Source: Hyphomicrobiaceae bacterium
GTDB lineage: Bacteria > Pseudomonadota > Alphaproteobacteria > Rhizobiales > Hyphomicrobiaceae
Reading direction: 5' to 3'
Length of the DNA stretch: 64,000 nt
Assembly: GCA_022844225.1 (NCBI GenBank)
Contig: JALHMC010000013.1
Coordinates: forward strand, 1-64,000
Shown: piece after piece, positions 17,765 through 26,534 of the stretch
How positions within the stretch are numbered: position 1 is the first letter of the stretch
Layout: every line of letters starts with the position of its first letter
Made by a program: the position numbers and the translations under genes
The notes under the pieces: generated by a model
Database searches by the model: none
What the model saw: only the letters and a program-made list of their open reading frames with translations
Told to the model about the DNA's origin: nothing

Positions 17765-18568
17765 ATGACGATGCAGCCCATGTCACCGACGGGCGGCTCC
17801 GGTGCAGTCGCCAGCCCCAAAGCCCGCTCGCAGACGCCGCTGGTTCGCGCCGTCGCCATCTCGAAGCATTTCGGAGAGGGCGAGACCCGCGTCGATGCAC
17901 TGCGCGAGGTTTCGATCGATGTCTATCCGGGGGAGGTGGTCGCGCTGCTCGGGCCGTCGGGTTCAGGCAAAACCACATTGCTTAACGTCATCGGCTGCAT
18001 CCTCGACCCGTCCGCGGGATCGCTTTCGCTGGACGGCGAGGTCGTCCTCGACGACGGCCGCTGGCTCCGTTCCAACTTGAGGCAACTTCGGCTCGAGAAA
18101 ATCGGCTTCATCTTCCAGTTCCACAATCTGATCCCGTTTCTCGATGCGACCGACAACGTCGCCCTCGTCGTGCAACTCGCGGGCGCAGATGCGGTGACGT
18201 CCCGCGAGCGGGCAACCGAACTTCTCGACTATCTCGAGGTGGGACACCGCCGCGCGTCGATGCCGGCCAAGTTATCAGGCGGCGAGGCGCAGCGCGTCGC
18301 CATCGCTCGCGCGCTCGCCAACCGGCCACGAATCATCCTCGCCGATGAGCCGACGGCGGCTCTGGATTCGAAACGCGCGGGCATCGTCATGGACCTGCTG
18401 CGCAAGGTCGCCGTCGAGCAGGACGCGGCGATCATCGCCGTGACTCACGACGACAAGATCTTCGACCGCTTCGACCGCATCTTCAGCCTTCGTGATGGGC
18501 GGCTCGAGGCTGGCGAGGCGGCCGGCACAACGGGTGCAGTCGTCAAAGGTGACGGACACGGCATCTAG
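17765..18568 (+). CDS. ABC exporter ATP-binding protein, DevA/MacB/LolD-like
   Basis: A 267-residue ATPase with Walker A GPSGSGKTTLLN, Q-loop in FIFQFHNLIPFLDATDNV, signature KLSGGEAQRVAIARAL, Walker B IILADEPTAALD and switch His in VTHDD. The Q-loop segment FHNLIPF is typical of the MacB/LolD/DevA branch. An N-terminal extension of about 25 residues precedes the core. Its stop codon and that of the convergent neighbour share the palindrome CTAG. Confidence 0.94.
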   Translation: MTMQPMSPTGGSGAVASPKARSQTPLVRAVAISKHFGEGETRVDALREVSIDVYPGEVVALLGPSGSGKTTLLNVIGCILDPSAGSLSLDGEVVLDDGRWLRSNLRQLRLEKIGFIFQFHNLIPFLDATDNVALVVQLAGADAVTSRERATELLDYLEVGHRRASMPAKLSGGEAQRVAIARALANRPRIILADEPTAALDSKRAGIVMDLLRKVAVEQDAAIIAVTHDDKIFDRFDRIFSLRDGRLEAGEAAGTTGAVVKGDGHGI

Positions 18569-19122
18569 CGGCAGGTCCGGATCTCGACCTCGGCGACGGA
18601 CAGTCGCCGGTACAGGTCACGACGCTGTGCGAGGGGCCACCAATCGTAGAGGAACGTTTCGATCGGCTTCCAGTTGGCGACCCATCCGACGATGACGAGA
18701 CTCTCTTGCGCCACACTCGCCAGCGCGCCACCCCCGAAATAGGCGCGGACCAGCTGACTCGCGATGAGGCAGAGGACGAGGAGTGGCACGCTTATGCCGA
18801 GATTGCGCCGACCGATGCGAAACAGTTCCCGGAGATCACGATCGAGCACAGCGGCGCGCTCTGCGAAGTAATGGATCAGAGATGCAGCAGCGTCGCGATC
18901 GCGCGCCGTTCGAGCCTCCGGCTCAGGCAGATGCAACACGATGCGGAATCGGCTGTTACGCGGCAATTCGCGGGCCCAGCCTACGATGTACGCCTCGGCA
19001 TCATCGTCGAGGTCACGCTCATGGAATGGAGATGGGTCGAGCGAATTGAACAGCTGCGCCAGTGCCGTCAGGCGGAGTTCGACGACTGCTTCCTGTGTGT
19101 TCGTGGTGTGCTTGCCTGTCAT
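18565..19122 (-). CDS. Small membrane protein of unknown function
   Basis: A 185-residue protein without a recognisable family. The first 100 residues are soluble and charged (ERDLDDDAEAYIVGWARELP, FRIVLHLPEPEA). A hydrophobic segment (ISVPLLVLCLIASQLV) and a second weaker one (SLVIVGWVANWKPIETFLYDW) follow, with a basic tail (QRRDLYRRLS) that looks cytoplasmic. The layout resembles a soluble domain anchored by a two-helix hairpin. The ATG is preceded by GAAGAG. It is 22 bases downstream of the DUF4010 gene and could be cotranscribed with it. Confidence 0.7.
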   Translation of the reverse strand: MTGKHTTNTQEAVVELRLTALAQLFNSLDPSPFHERDLDDDAEAYIVGWARELPRNSRFRIVLHLPEPEARTARDRDAAASLIHYFAERAAVLDRDLRELFRIGRRNLGISVPLLVLCLIASQLVRAYFGGGALASVAQESLVIVGWVANWKPIETFLYDWWPLAQRRDLYRRLSVAEVEIRTCR

Positions 19123-19144
19123 GCGCAACTCTTCGGCTCGCCAC

Positions 19145-20455
19145 TCATCGGCTGGGCGCAGGGAGCAGTGTTTCCAGTGCCAGGGGACCCACGGCGTAGC
19201 CGCCGAGCCCGATGGCCAGCGCGAGTGCTGCCGCCCAGGTCAGGCGGAGCCCGAATGCGCGTCCGCCGGCAAACCAACCGAGCGCCGCCTTAGCCAGAGT
19301 GTTGACACCGACCGCGATCAGCACCGCGACCGCCGCAGCCTCCAAGCCCAGGTTCCCGCTCCCCATTCGCGCCATCGAGAGGGTTATTGCGTCTACGTCT
19401 GCGATACCCGAAAGCGCCGCGATCGCGTACGCCCCAGCTGTCCCCGCGTAGAGGGTGGCAAAGTGCGTGAGCACGCCAACAGCCGTCAAAAGGGCCCCGA
19501 ACTTGAGTATAGCCGCGATGTCGAGCGGATTTCCCGGAGCGATCTCGGCGGGATCGCTACCGTTGCTGTCGCCATGCGGTTGCATGATGAGCACCCCGCC
19601 TGCCAGAGCCGTGGCGGCGGCAGCGGCACCGAGAGGCAGAAGCAGCCAAGACGCCAGACGCCACTCGACGACGCCTGCAATGACGATGACGCGGGCCATC
19701 ATCGTGGCGCCGGCCAGAAGGGCGCCGCCGGCCATCAGTCCGCTCTGCGCGGGGTGCCCCCCGGCGAGCCGCGCAAGTGTCAATGTCGCTGCCGTCGACG
19801 ACGCGAGCCCGCCGGCAATGCCGGTCAGCGCAATGCCCCTCTGCGCGCCCGTAAGCTTGATCGAGACGTAGCCGGCGAACGAGATGACCGCGATCATGAC
19901 CGTCAGCAACCAGATCTCGAACGGATTGATCGCGCCCATCGGATCGATCGGCTGTCGCGGGAGCACCGGCAGCAGTATCGCGCTCATCGCAGCCAGCATC
20001 AGGACGGAGCGCAGTTCGGGCCACGTCAACCGGCGCACCCACGCGTGCAGCGCACCTTTCAGAGCCAGGAGCCCTGCAACGGCGACGCCCGCTGCCGCTG
20101 CTGCGGTCCTGTCGCCGACCACCGCCAATACGCCGAGCGCGAAGGCCAGAAGTGCCGCTACGGCCGTCGTAGCGCCGAGCGTGCCATCGTATGCGGTCTC
20201 CCGAAACCGGAACAGGACAACCGTGCCACCGGCGACGGCGAAGGCCAAGCCGAGCAGCAATCCCGCTCCATCGGCCAATTGGATCGCGATGGCACCAAAG
20301 ACGCCGCCGAGCAGCGCTACCAGGGCATGTGTGCGCAGGCCTGCCGCGCGCTCACCCTCGGCTTCCTGGCGGGCCTGCCAGCCGCGTTCGAGCCCGATCA
20401 AGAGTCCGATCGCGAGCGCGAGGCCGAGACGTTGGAAGAGTTCGTTCGTATCCAT
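19145..20455 (-). CDS. MgtC/SapB-DUF4010 family membrane protein
   Basis: A 436-residue polytopic inner-membrane protein. The N-terminal part matches the MgtC/SapB pattern (GLALAIGLLIGLERGWQ, GLRTHALVALLGG) and the remainder matches DUF4010, with about eleven hydrophobic segments. Conserved stretches include LTWPELRSVLMLAAMSAI and a GIADVDAITLSMARM segment near the C-terminus. The function of the combined family is not established; magnesium or cation homeostasis is often suggested from the MgtC part. The start follows AGGG at good spacing. Confidence 0.88.
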   Translation of the reverse strand: MDTNELFQRLGLALAIGLLIGLERGWQARQEAEGERAAGLRTHALVALLGGVFGAIAIQLADGAGLLLGLAFAVAGGTVVLFRFRETAYDGTLGATTAVAALLAFALGVLAVVGDRTAAAAAGVAVAGLLALKGALHAWVRRLTWPELRSVLMLAAMSAILLPVLPRQPIDPMGAINPFEIWLLTVMIAVISFAGYVSIKLTGAQRGIALTGIAGGLASSTAATLTLARLAGGHPAQSGLMAGGALLAGATMMARVIVIAGVVEWRLASWLLLPLGAAAAATALAGGVLIMQPHGDSNGSDPAEIAPGNPLDIAAILKFGALLTAVGVLTHFATLYAGTAGAYAIAALSGIADVDAITLSMARMGSGNLGLEAAAVAVLIAVGVNTLAKAALGWFAGGRAFGLRLTWAAALALAIGLGGYAVGPLALETLLPAPSR

Positions 20456-20604
20456 AGGCCGACCCTAGTGGCAACCGGGCCGACGGAACAGATTGCACGT
20501 CAAGTTGCGACCATGGCCGCATCGCCATGGACAGGAAATCTGTTGCGCGCATATGAAAGATAAAGAAGCGTAAAGCTTATCCGCAAGCGTGTGGGGAATA
20601 GAAG

Positions 20605-21432
20605 ATGGTATCTGGACTGTGGATCGACGAGCCGTCCGCTCGGCCGTCTCGAGAACAAGCGTCTCGTCGCAATTTTCTTGCTGACGCTCTGATCGAGCAC
20701 GGTCCGCGAGACATCCTTTCGCGGGTGATCCTGAAATGCGACACCGAAATGCGGCGCATGGGCATCAATTTGGCGTTCGCGACCTTCGATGAGCTTTTGG
20801 CAGTCAATCGCGCCAATCCCGATAGCTGGCATCCTCTCGTTTCCGTATTCGATCCTCACGTTGGGGGTGTGTCGAACGAGAACGGCATTGCTTTGATCGG
20901 GTGGGATGCTGACGGTCGTGCGGTCGCAAGTCTGGCGAGCCGTTACTACGCGCTCGGCGCAGCGAGTTTGAAGGACGAAATCGAGAGCCTACGGCTTTTC
21001 TACGCGAGTCCCGAGCAGGCGCGGCAAGTTGGTGAGGCCGTCGATGTGACGGCGCCGATTGCAGCCTCCACGCGGGGCGGCGCGGTCTATCTCGGCGGGC
21101 TATGGTATCATCCAGACTTCCGCGGAAAGGGATTGCACCCAGTCATTTCGCCGATCGTTCGGGCCCTGTCGTATACGCGCTGGGCAACCGACATCTCGTT
21201 CAGCCTCATGTCGCGGCAGAACGTGGAGACCGGCGTCGCCCGACGTGCTCGCTTTCCGCATGTGGAGTGGGGGGCAGTCTGGAAGAACTCGCCGGTCTTC
21301 AAGGAGGCCGAGTGCGAGCTGGCCGTCGTATGGACGAGTGCCGATGAGCAATTGGCTCACTTCCGCGAGTTCGTTGCGGACCAAACTCAGAAAGAGGCCC
21401 GCGTTGCATCCAGCGGCGGTTCGCACCTGTAA
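20605..21432 (+). CDS. Putative GNAT-like protein of unknown function
   Basis: A 275-residue soluble protein. The middle contains LGGLWYHPDFRGKGLHPVIS, in which RGKGL resembles the acetyl-CoA loop (RxxGxG/A) of GNAT acetyltransferases preceded by the usual beta strand, but overall similarity to a known subfamily is not obvious to me. The N-terminal part (ALIEHGPRDILSRVILKCD) is helical. It converges with the sensor kinase gene, 15 bases apart, and is divergent from the DUF4010 gene. An acyltransferase role is a guess. Confidence 0.7.
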   Translation: MVSGLWIDEPSARPSREQASRRNFLADALIEHGPRDILSRVILKCDTEMRRMGINLAFATFDELLAVNRANPDSWHPLVSVFDPHVGGVSNENGIALIGWDADGRAVASLASRYYALGAASLKDEIESLRLFYASPEQARQVGEAVDVTAPIAASTRGGAVYLGGLWYHPDFRGKGLHPVISPIVRALSYTRWATDISFSLMSRQNVETGVARRARFPHVEWGAVWKNSPVFKEAECELAVVWTSADEQLAHFREFVADQTQKEARVASSGGSHL

Positions 21433-21447
21433 AACAGGACGCCGGCT

Positions 21448-23319
21448 CTATCCTACCACTCCCGTCACCGGGGCGCTGGCGGCCCGCGGCACGATCACCG
21501 ACCAAGATAATCCGGTCGGTGCGAAGCTGAGCCGGGCCTGACCGCCGAAGCACTCGCTGACCATGTCCTCGACGACGACGACACCGAATCCGCGTCGTGT
21601 CGGGGTCGCCACGGCCGGACCGCCGGCCTCGGACCAAGTCACGCGATGGCCGTCGTCGGCAGGCTCGCAACTCACGGTGACGCTCCCGCCGGGCACCGAA
21701 AGGGCTCCATACTTCACACTGTTCGTCGCGAGTTCGTGTAGTGCCATGCCGAAGCATTGCGCACCGGCAGGTGGCAACAGAATGTTTTCCCCGGTCACAC
21801 GGAGTCGAAGGCTGGCGCCCTCCACGAACGGCTTGAGTTGCTGCAAGACAAGGCTGTGCAGGTCGGCTCCGATCCAATTGTGGCTGACAAGCAGGTCGTG
21901 CGAGCGCGAAAGCCCATAGAGCCGCGCGTAGAAAGCTTCTGTGAAGTCGCTCGCCGACGTCGCTTGGGTGGCCGTGCAACGGGCCATCGCCATGATCACG
22001 GTGAGCAGATTTTTCGCCCGATGCGAGAGCTCTCGATTGACCAGCGAGATATGATCATCGCTCGCCTTTCTCTGCGTGATGTCGCGCGCATTGACGAGCA
22101 GGCGCCGGTCACCGGTCGGAGCTGGAAGCCGCGTCAGCTGCACGTCATACCAAAGCGTCTTGCCGTCGGGGCAGAGGCGCTTGGCCGTCGTTCGCGAGTG
22201 ACCATGCTCCTGCGCTTGTGCAAGGCAGGCCGCCATAACAGGAAGCTCGCTGGACGGCCATTTATCGAGCCACGAGACTCGCTCTGCCGACATCGGTGCG
22301 AGGGTGTGCCCCGTCTCTGCTTCTCCCGACTGGTTCTGATAGAGAATGCGACAATCGGGATCGAGAACTGCAATCCAATCCGGGCTCGTTTCGATCACGC
22401 TGCGTGAGAACGTCTCGGACTCGCGCAGTGAGCGTTCAGCCTCGATGCGCTCCGTGATGTCTTTGTAGAAGTTGGCCCTGCCGATCACGGCACCAGAGCT
22501 GTTGATGATTGGCGCCGAGATGATGCTGACGGGAATCGCACGACCGTCTTTCGTCAATCTCAAGCCTTCCTGCTCGATCACCGAACTGGCAGCTAGCCCG
22601 GTCCCCAAACTCCATTCATCGGCCGCACGGTTCTTCGGGAGGAGCAACGTCAGGGATTGGCCGACCGCTTCGGCCGCCGCATAGCCGAATAATCGCGTCG
22701 CTGCCGAATTCCAGGAATCGATGATGCCGTCGGGATCGACGCCCACGACGGCAAGGGGAGAGTGCCGGACGAACGCTGCGAGATGCTCATTTTCACGCTC
22801 GACCTGACGCTGGCGGCGCTTGTCCTGCAACACGATCAGATAGCTGGGAGAATCATGGTCGGGCTGTCCGATCGCGATCGCCGTGACGGCGACTTCGATG
22901 AGATGACCGTTGCGGTGACGCCGAACCGAATCGATGTTGACGACCCGGTCTCGGCTGATCCGCTGGCGCGCGCGCTGCCAAAGTTGCAGAAAATGGGTCG
23001 GCATAAGTACCGACGACGATTGGCCCACGATCTCGGCTGCACTGTAGCCGAGAAGGTCTTCGGCCGCGGCATTCCAGCTGGCGATATGTCCGTCTGCATC
23101 GACGACGAACTGCGCGAACGGACTGCGGTCAAATAATGCTGAAACGAGGTTCGATCTCTCGCTATCCAGGTCGACCGAACGGCTCGGCGGCGTTGGCTGC
23201 GGTGCGGCGGTTTGAACGGATCTCGGAGACGCAAGCTCGTCGCTAGTCGGGGCCATTTCGATCGCACCGTTCATGTCTGACCTGCCGTGTTCGATCGCGC
23301 GGGGGTCCATGGCCCACAT
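21448..23319 (-). CDS. PAS-domain sensor histidine kinase, HWE family
   Basis: A cytoplasmic kinase of about 623 residues with three PAS domains (about residues 62-172, 180-294 and 305-421 from the chosen start) and a C-terminal HWE-type kinase. The phosphoacceptor box is RELSHRAKNLLTVIMAM with His about 433; the ATPase part has HELATNSVKYGALS and the family W-x-E motif (WSEAGGP) followed by RRGFG. No membrane segment is seen, so it senses an internal signal. The start is uncertain: the chosen ATG has GAAGGG upstream, and an ATG 45 bases downstream is possible. It is divergent from the phyR-like gene, so it is a candidate PhyR kinase. Confidence 0.88.
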   Translation of the reverse strand: MWAMDPRAIEHGRSDMNGAIEMAPTSDELASPRSVQTAAPQPTPPSRSVDLDSERSNLVSALFDRSPFAQFVVDADGHIASWNAAAEDLLGYSAAEIVGQSSSVLMPTHFLQLWQRARQRISRDRVVNIDSVRRHRNGHLIEVAVTAIAIGQPDHDSPSYLIVLQDKRRQRQVERENEHLAAFVRHSPLAVVGVDPDGIIDSWNSAATRLFGYAAAEAVGQSLTLLLPKNRAADEWSLGTGLAASSVIEQEGLRLTKDGRAIPVSIISAPIINSSGAVIGRANFYKDITERIEAERSLRESETFSRSVIETSPDWIAVLDPDCRILYQNQSGEAETGHTLAPMSAERVSWLDKWPSSELPVMAACLAQAQEHGHSRTTAKRLCPDGKTLWYDVQLTRLPAPTGDRRLLVNARDITQRKASDDHISLVNRELSHRAKNLLTVIMAMARCTATQATSASDFTEAFYARLYGLSRSHDLLVSHNWIGADLHSLVLQQLKPFVEGASLRLRVTGENILLPPAGAQCFGMALHELATNSVKYGALSVPGGSVTVSCEPADDGHRVTWSEAGGPAVATPTRRGFGVVVVEDMVSECFGGQARLSFAPTGLSWSVIVPRAASAPVTGVVG

Positions 23320-23519
23320 CCGGTCCAGACCCTTCGAAAAAATCGCTCCGTGACGGCCGAGCCGATCGGTCCGCCCGTGCCTGGAGCTTAGGGACGAACC
23401 GCTAACGAACGGGTAAGGCAGGGTTCTAGAGCAACCCTCCGGAGCCGACGCGTTTGGGCACCGCCGATGCCATCCATTTAGATACACCGCCGACTGAACA
23501 TGTTTAATTATCGGTTAAC

Positions 23520-23542
23520 TTGCAACCTCTAAGCTTATGCAA
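23520..23542. repeat. Short inverted repeat upstream of phyR-like gene
   Basis: TTGCA and TGCAA are separated by 13 bases, about 42 bases upstream of the start. It could be an operator in the kinase/phyR intergenic region, but the arms are short. I found no convincing GGAAC-type element of the general stress sigma factor here. Confidence 0.2.
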
Positions 23543-23584
23543 TGGTGGTTTCAACCTGGCACAGTGCACTGACAAAGGCGATCG

Positions 23585-24436
23585 ATGGCCACGAAGAAGG
23601 ACGGCATCGCAGAAATGCTTGTTCCACGACTCCGCCGCTACGCGCGCGTTCTTGCGGGGGATGCGCCAACCGCTGCCCTCCTGGCACGCGAGGCCGCATC
23701 GGCCGCCACCGCATTTTCGGAGGTGGGTGATCGCAGCGGGACGTCATTCGAGATGTATCGCGCCGTCAGTCGTCTATGGCGCAGTCTGGGTGCGAGCTGT
23801 CACGGGAACCAAGCGCCATTGGGCGATGGTTCGGCTCCCGAGCAGCGGCGAATAGCTCGCATGTCGCCACGCGCGCGCGAGGCCTACCTGTTGACGGGCA
23901 TGGAAGGCTTCACGCCACGCGAAGCTGCGATGCTCATCGGCGGATCAGAGGCCGAAGTTCGCGATCTCATCGAGCAGGCGAAAGCCGAGACACGGCCGCA
24001 GGACGCCGGGCGGGTCGTCATCATCGAGGACGAGTTTCTCATTGCTCGCGATCTGGAGCAAATCGTCCTTGGCCTCGGACACACAGTCGTTGGTCGCGCC
24101 CGCAACCGGAGTGCGGCACGAGACCTTATTTCGTCCTGTAAACCGGACTTGATACTGGCGGACATTCAACTTTCGGACGACAGCAGCGGCATCGACGCCG
24201 TCAATGACATTCTCCAGGAGTTGGGTGGAGTGCCCGTGATCTTCATCACGGCGTTTCCAGCGAGCCTGATCTGCGCCCAGCGGCCCGCCCCGACCTTCCT
24301 GGTCGGGAAGCCGTACGATCCGACCGAGGTGCGCTCTGCGATCGCCCAGGTCTTGTACTTCAACGCGAAGTCCTGCTTAACCCCACCAGTTACGGACGGG
24401 GCGGATGGTCCGCCGCTCGTCCGGTTTGCAGGTTGA
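23585..24436 (+). CDS. phyR: PhyR-type response regulator (sigma-like domain plus receiver)
   Basis: PhyR proteins, when phosphorylated, bind the anti-sigma factor NepR and free the general stress sigma factor EcfG. The 283-residue product has an N-terminal sigma-like part (LRRYARVLAGD for region 2; LSP-like MSPRAREAYLLTGMEGFTPREAAMLIG for region 4, about residues 90-130) and a C-terminal receiver with acidic pair E148/D149, phosphoacceptor D193 (LILADIQL), T222 and K242 (VGKPYD). All receiver residues are present. It is divergent from an HWE kinase, a typical partner. No nepR or ecfG lies next to it. It carries about 35 extra residues at the C-terminus. Confidence 0.88.
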   Translation: MATKKDGIAEMLVPRLRRYARVLAGDAPTAALLAREAASAATAFSEVGDRSGTSFEMYRAVSRLWRSLGASCHGNQAPLGDGSAPEQRRIARMSPRAREAYLLTGMEGFTPREAAMLIGGSEAEVRDLIEQAKAETRPQDAGRVVIIEDEFLIARDLEQIVLGLGHTVVGRARNRSAARDLISSCKPDLILADIQLSDDSSGIDAVNDILQELGGVPVIFITAFPASLICAQRPAPTFLVGKPYDPTEVRSAIAQVLYFNAKSCLTPPVTDGADGPPLVRFAG

Positions 24437-24442
24437 GGCCGC

Positions 24443-25351
24443 CTAGCGTTTCGGGAGCAGAGCAAAGTCCTTGCCGGCGGTCGAGACACTCGCCGGCCAG
24501 CGTCCCTTTTCGACGGCGTGGATGAAGTCGCCGACGACAGCGTTGAACCCGGCCGGCTCTTCGAGATTGATTCCGTGCCCCGTCTTCGGGAACACCATCA
24601 AACCGCACCGCGGAATATGGCGCTTCATGAAAACCGAGATATCGAGGGTACCGTCGTCCTCGTCGCCGCAGACAATCAGCACGGGGTCCTGGATTGCCTT
24701 CAGCTCAGCTTCTCGCTCGAAGAATGGGACACGCCGCGCCTGCACGCCGCGCATGGTCAACGCACGACCGATCGAGGCACCGTCGATGAACTGCGCCTTG
24801 AACTCGGCGTAGCCCCTCGGGTCCTTGATAAGCAACTGCTGGCGGGCCGGGCCGGCCAAGTACAGCTCTCCGAGCGCCGCTATACCATCGCGCTCAATTC
24901 TCGCGGCCATCTCTTCGGACTCGCGTCGGAAGCGCGCGATGGTGGCTGCATCGCGCGTCGAGCCGGTGCCAGCGCCCGCAGCAGTAATTGACAGTCCCTT
25001 GCCGGGATGGCGGATCGCGAATTCGATCGCCGCCGTTGCGCCCATCGACAGGCCCACGACATGTGCCTTCCCGACGCCGACACCCCCGATCACATCGGCG
25101 ACGTCGTCGGCCGCACGGGCTTGCGAATAACTTTCATGGTCCGCAGGAACATCCGACGGTGGCCAGCCGCGGGCCTGATAGGTGATGCAACGGTAGCGCC
25201 GCGAGAAGTGGCGGACTTGCGTTTCCCATGACAAATGATGGCCTGCGAACTCGTGGACGAAGACGATCGGATCGCCCGATCCCGTGTCCTCAACGTAGAG
25301 CCTCACACCATCGCTTGCCGTCACGTAGGAGCGCTTTGTCGCTGTGCTCAT
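24443..25351 (-). CDS. Alpha/beta hydrolase
   Basis: A 302-residue alpha/beta-hydrolase fold protein. The oxyanion region is FVHEFAGHHLSW, the nucleophile elbow is GLSMGA, the acid residue lies in VLIVCGDEDDGT and the catalytic His in FPKTGHGINLEEP. The substrate is unknown; esters, epoxides or ring-cleavage products are all possible. Its start overlaps the upstream methyltransferase stop by 4 bases (ATGA), so the two are translationally coupled. Confidence 0.9.
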   Translation of the reverse strand: MSTATKRSYVTASDGVRLYVEDTGSGDPIVFVHEFAGHHLSWETQVRHFSRRYRCITYQARGWPPSDVPADHESYSQARAADDVADVIGGVGVGKAHVVGLSMGATAAIEFAIRHPGKGLSITAAGAGTGSTRDAATIARFRRESEEMAARIERDGIAALGELYLAGPARQQLLIKDPRGYAEFKAQFIDGASIGRALTMRGVQARRVPFFEREAELKAIQDPVLIVCGDEDDGTLDISVFMKRHIPRCGLMVFPKTGHGINLEEPAGFNAVVGDFIHAVEKGRWPASVSTAGKDFALLPKR

Positions 25352-26427
25352 TCGGTTCCATCCTCTGTTGTGCGGTCACGGCCTGCCCGTATTACGGGCT
25401 TACGACAGACGATCACCTTGGCGAGGAAGGAAGTCCAGCCGGCAACCGGAGCCAGGCCTGCCGTGCGAAAGAGCGCGTCCAGGTCGTCAGTGGCGTAACT
25501 TTCGAAAAAAGGTTCGTGAAAGCGCACGGGGAACGCTTCGAGGAGACCGTCCCAGGCCGTCCGATCGCCCATCTGCAAGCTGTCGACGAAAATCAGGAGG
25601 CCTCCGGGTTTGAGGACCCGGGCCACCTCGGCCGAGATCAGGCGGCGCGCATCGGGTGGGAGCTCGTGGAAAAGGAATATAGTCGTCACCATGTCCTGAC
25701 TGGCAGCGTCGAGCGGCAATGTTTCGGCGTTGGCGCGAAGCAGCTGGGCCGGCCTCAGCCCCGCGAGATGGCGCCGTGCCTCGACGAGATAACTCTCGGA
25801 CAGATCCACTCCTGTGAGGTTCATCGCGGGGTAGGTCAGCCTGACGTCACGGAGGAAGCGGCCTGTGCCGCAGGCGACGTCGAGCAGCGAGAGGCGTCGC
25901 TGGTCGCTGCCACGCGCGAAATCTGCGATCGGCCTCAGGGCCTCCCGCCGCATGGCGGCGGCACCCCCGAGAAACAGCGTCTCGACCTGCACGTCGTAGA
26001 GGCGGGCTGACTGCTCCGACAGATACCCGCCCGTTTGATAGTGAAAGTCCTGGGCGTAGTAGTCTGGCACGTCATGCGCGCCTGCTGCCTCGAGCGCGGT
26101 TCCCGCATCCGCGTCCGCTCTGCGGCGCAACGTTTCCGGCAGATCGGCCAGCATGGCGCGTGCGCGCTCGATAGCGTCGAAGGGCCCCAGGCCATCTGCG
26201 AGCGGCGGGAACAATCCATCGCGCACGGCTTCCGCGTCGCGCCGGAAGAGATGCCCGAGCTCGGTCAGGATTTCGCGCTCGGCGGGCGCAGGTCGCAACG
26301 GGGTATGGCGAGGCCGTAGACCGAGGCGGTCCGACTGCCACCTGACGAGACGATTGAGCGAGAGATACCAGCCGAAGCGGAGCGCCTGTGTCGCTCCCTG
26401 CAGCCCCATTCCGAAAACGTCAGCCAT
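25348..26427 (-). CDS. Class I SAM-dependent methyltransferase with N-terminal extension
   Basis: A 359-residue protein. The C-terminal 200 residues hold a Rossmann methyltransferase with motif I LLDVACGTGRFLRD, motif II LTGVDLSESYL and motif IV-like SQDMVTTIFLFHELPP. The first 150 residues form an unrecognised helical domain (ALRFGWYLSLNRLVRW, FPPLADGLGPFDAIERARAM). The frame stays open far upstream, but the chosen ATG has AGGA six bases before it and starts a sensible protein. The extension could bind the substrate; a membrane lipid, quinone or small acceptor are all possible. Confidence 0.83.
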   Translation of the reverse strand: MADVFGMGLQGATQALRFGWYLSLNRLVRWQSDRLGLRPRHTPLRPAPAEREILTELGHLFRRDAEAVRDGLFPPLADGLGPFDAIERARAMLADLPETLRRRADADAGTALEAAGAHDVPDYYAQDFHYQTGGYLSEQSARLYDVQVETLFLGGAAAMRREALRPIADFARGSDQRRLSLLDVACGTGRFLRDVRLTYPAMNLTGVDLSESYLVEARRHLAGLRPAQLLRANAETLPLDAASQDMVTTIFLFHELPPDARRLISAEVARVLKPGGLLIFVDSLQMGDRTAWDGLLEAFPVRFHEPFFESYATDDLDALFRTAGLAPVAGWTSFLAKVIVCRKPVIRAGRDRTTEDGTE

Positions 26428-26534
26428 GGCCATTCCTATGCGCGCGCAACCCAGTGCTTGCCTACGAGGTCGGCATCGACGCCGGAAACTGCAATGGCCG
26501 ACTATCAATGCGCTTGGAACAAAGAAAACCCGCC

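Noticed and set aside
18941-20563. A 540-codon frame on the plus strand across the DUF4010 gene
   Set aside because: Antisense to a clear membrane protein gene; the product is low-complexity basic sequence without motifs.
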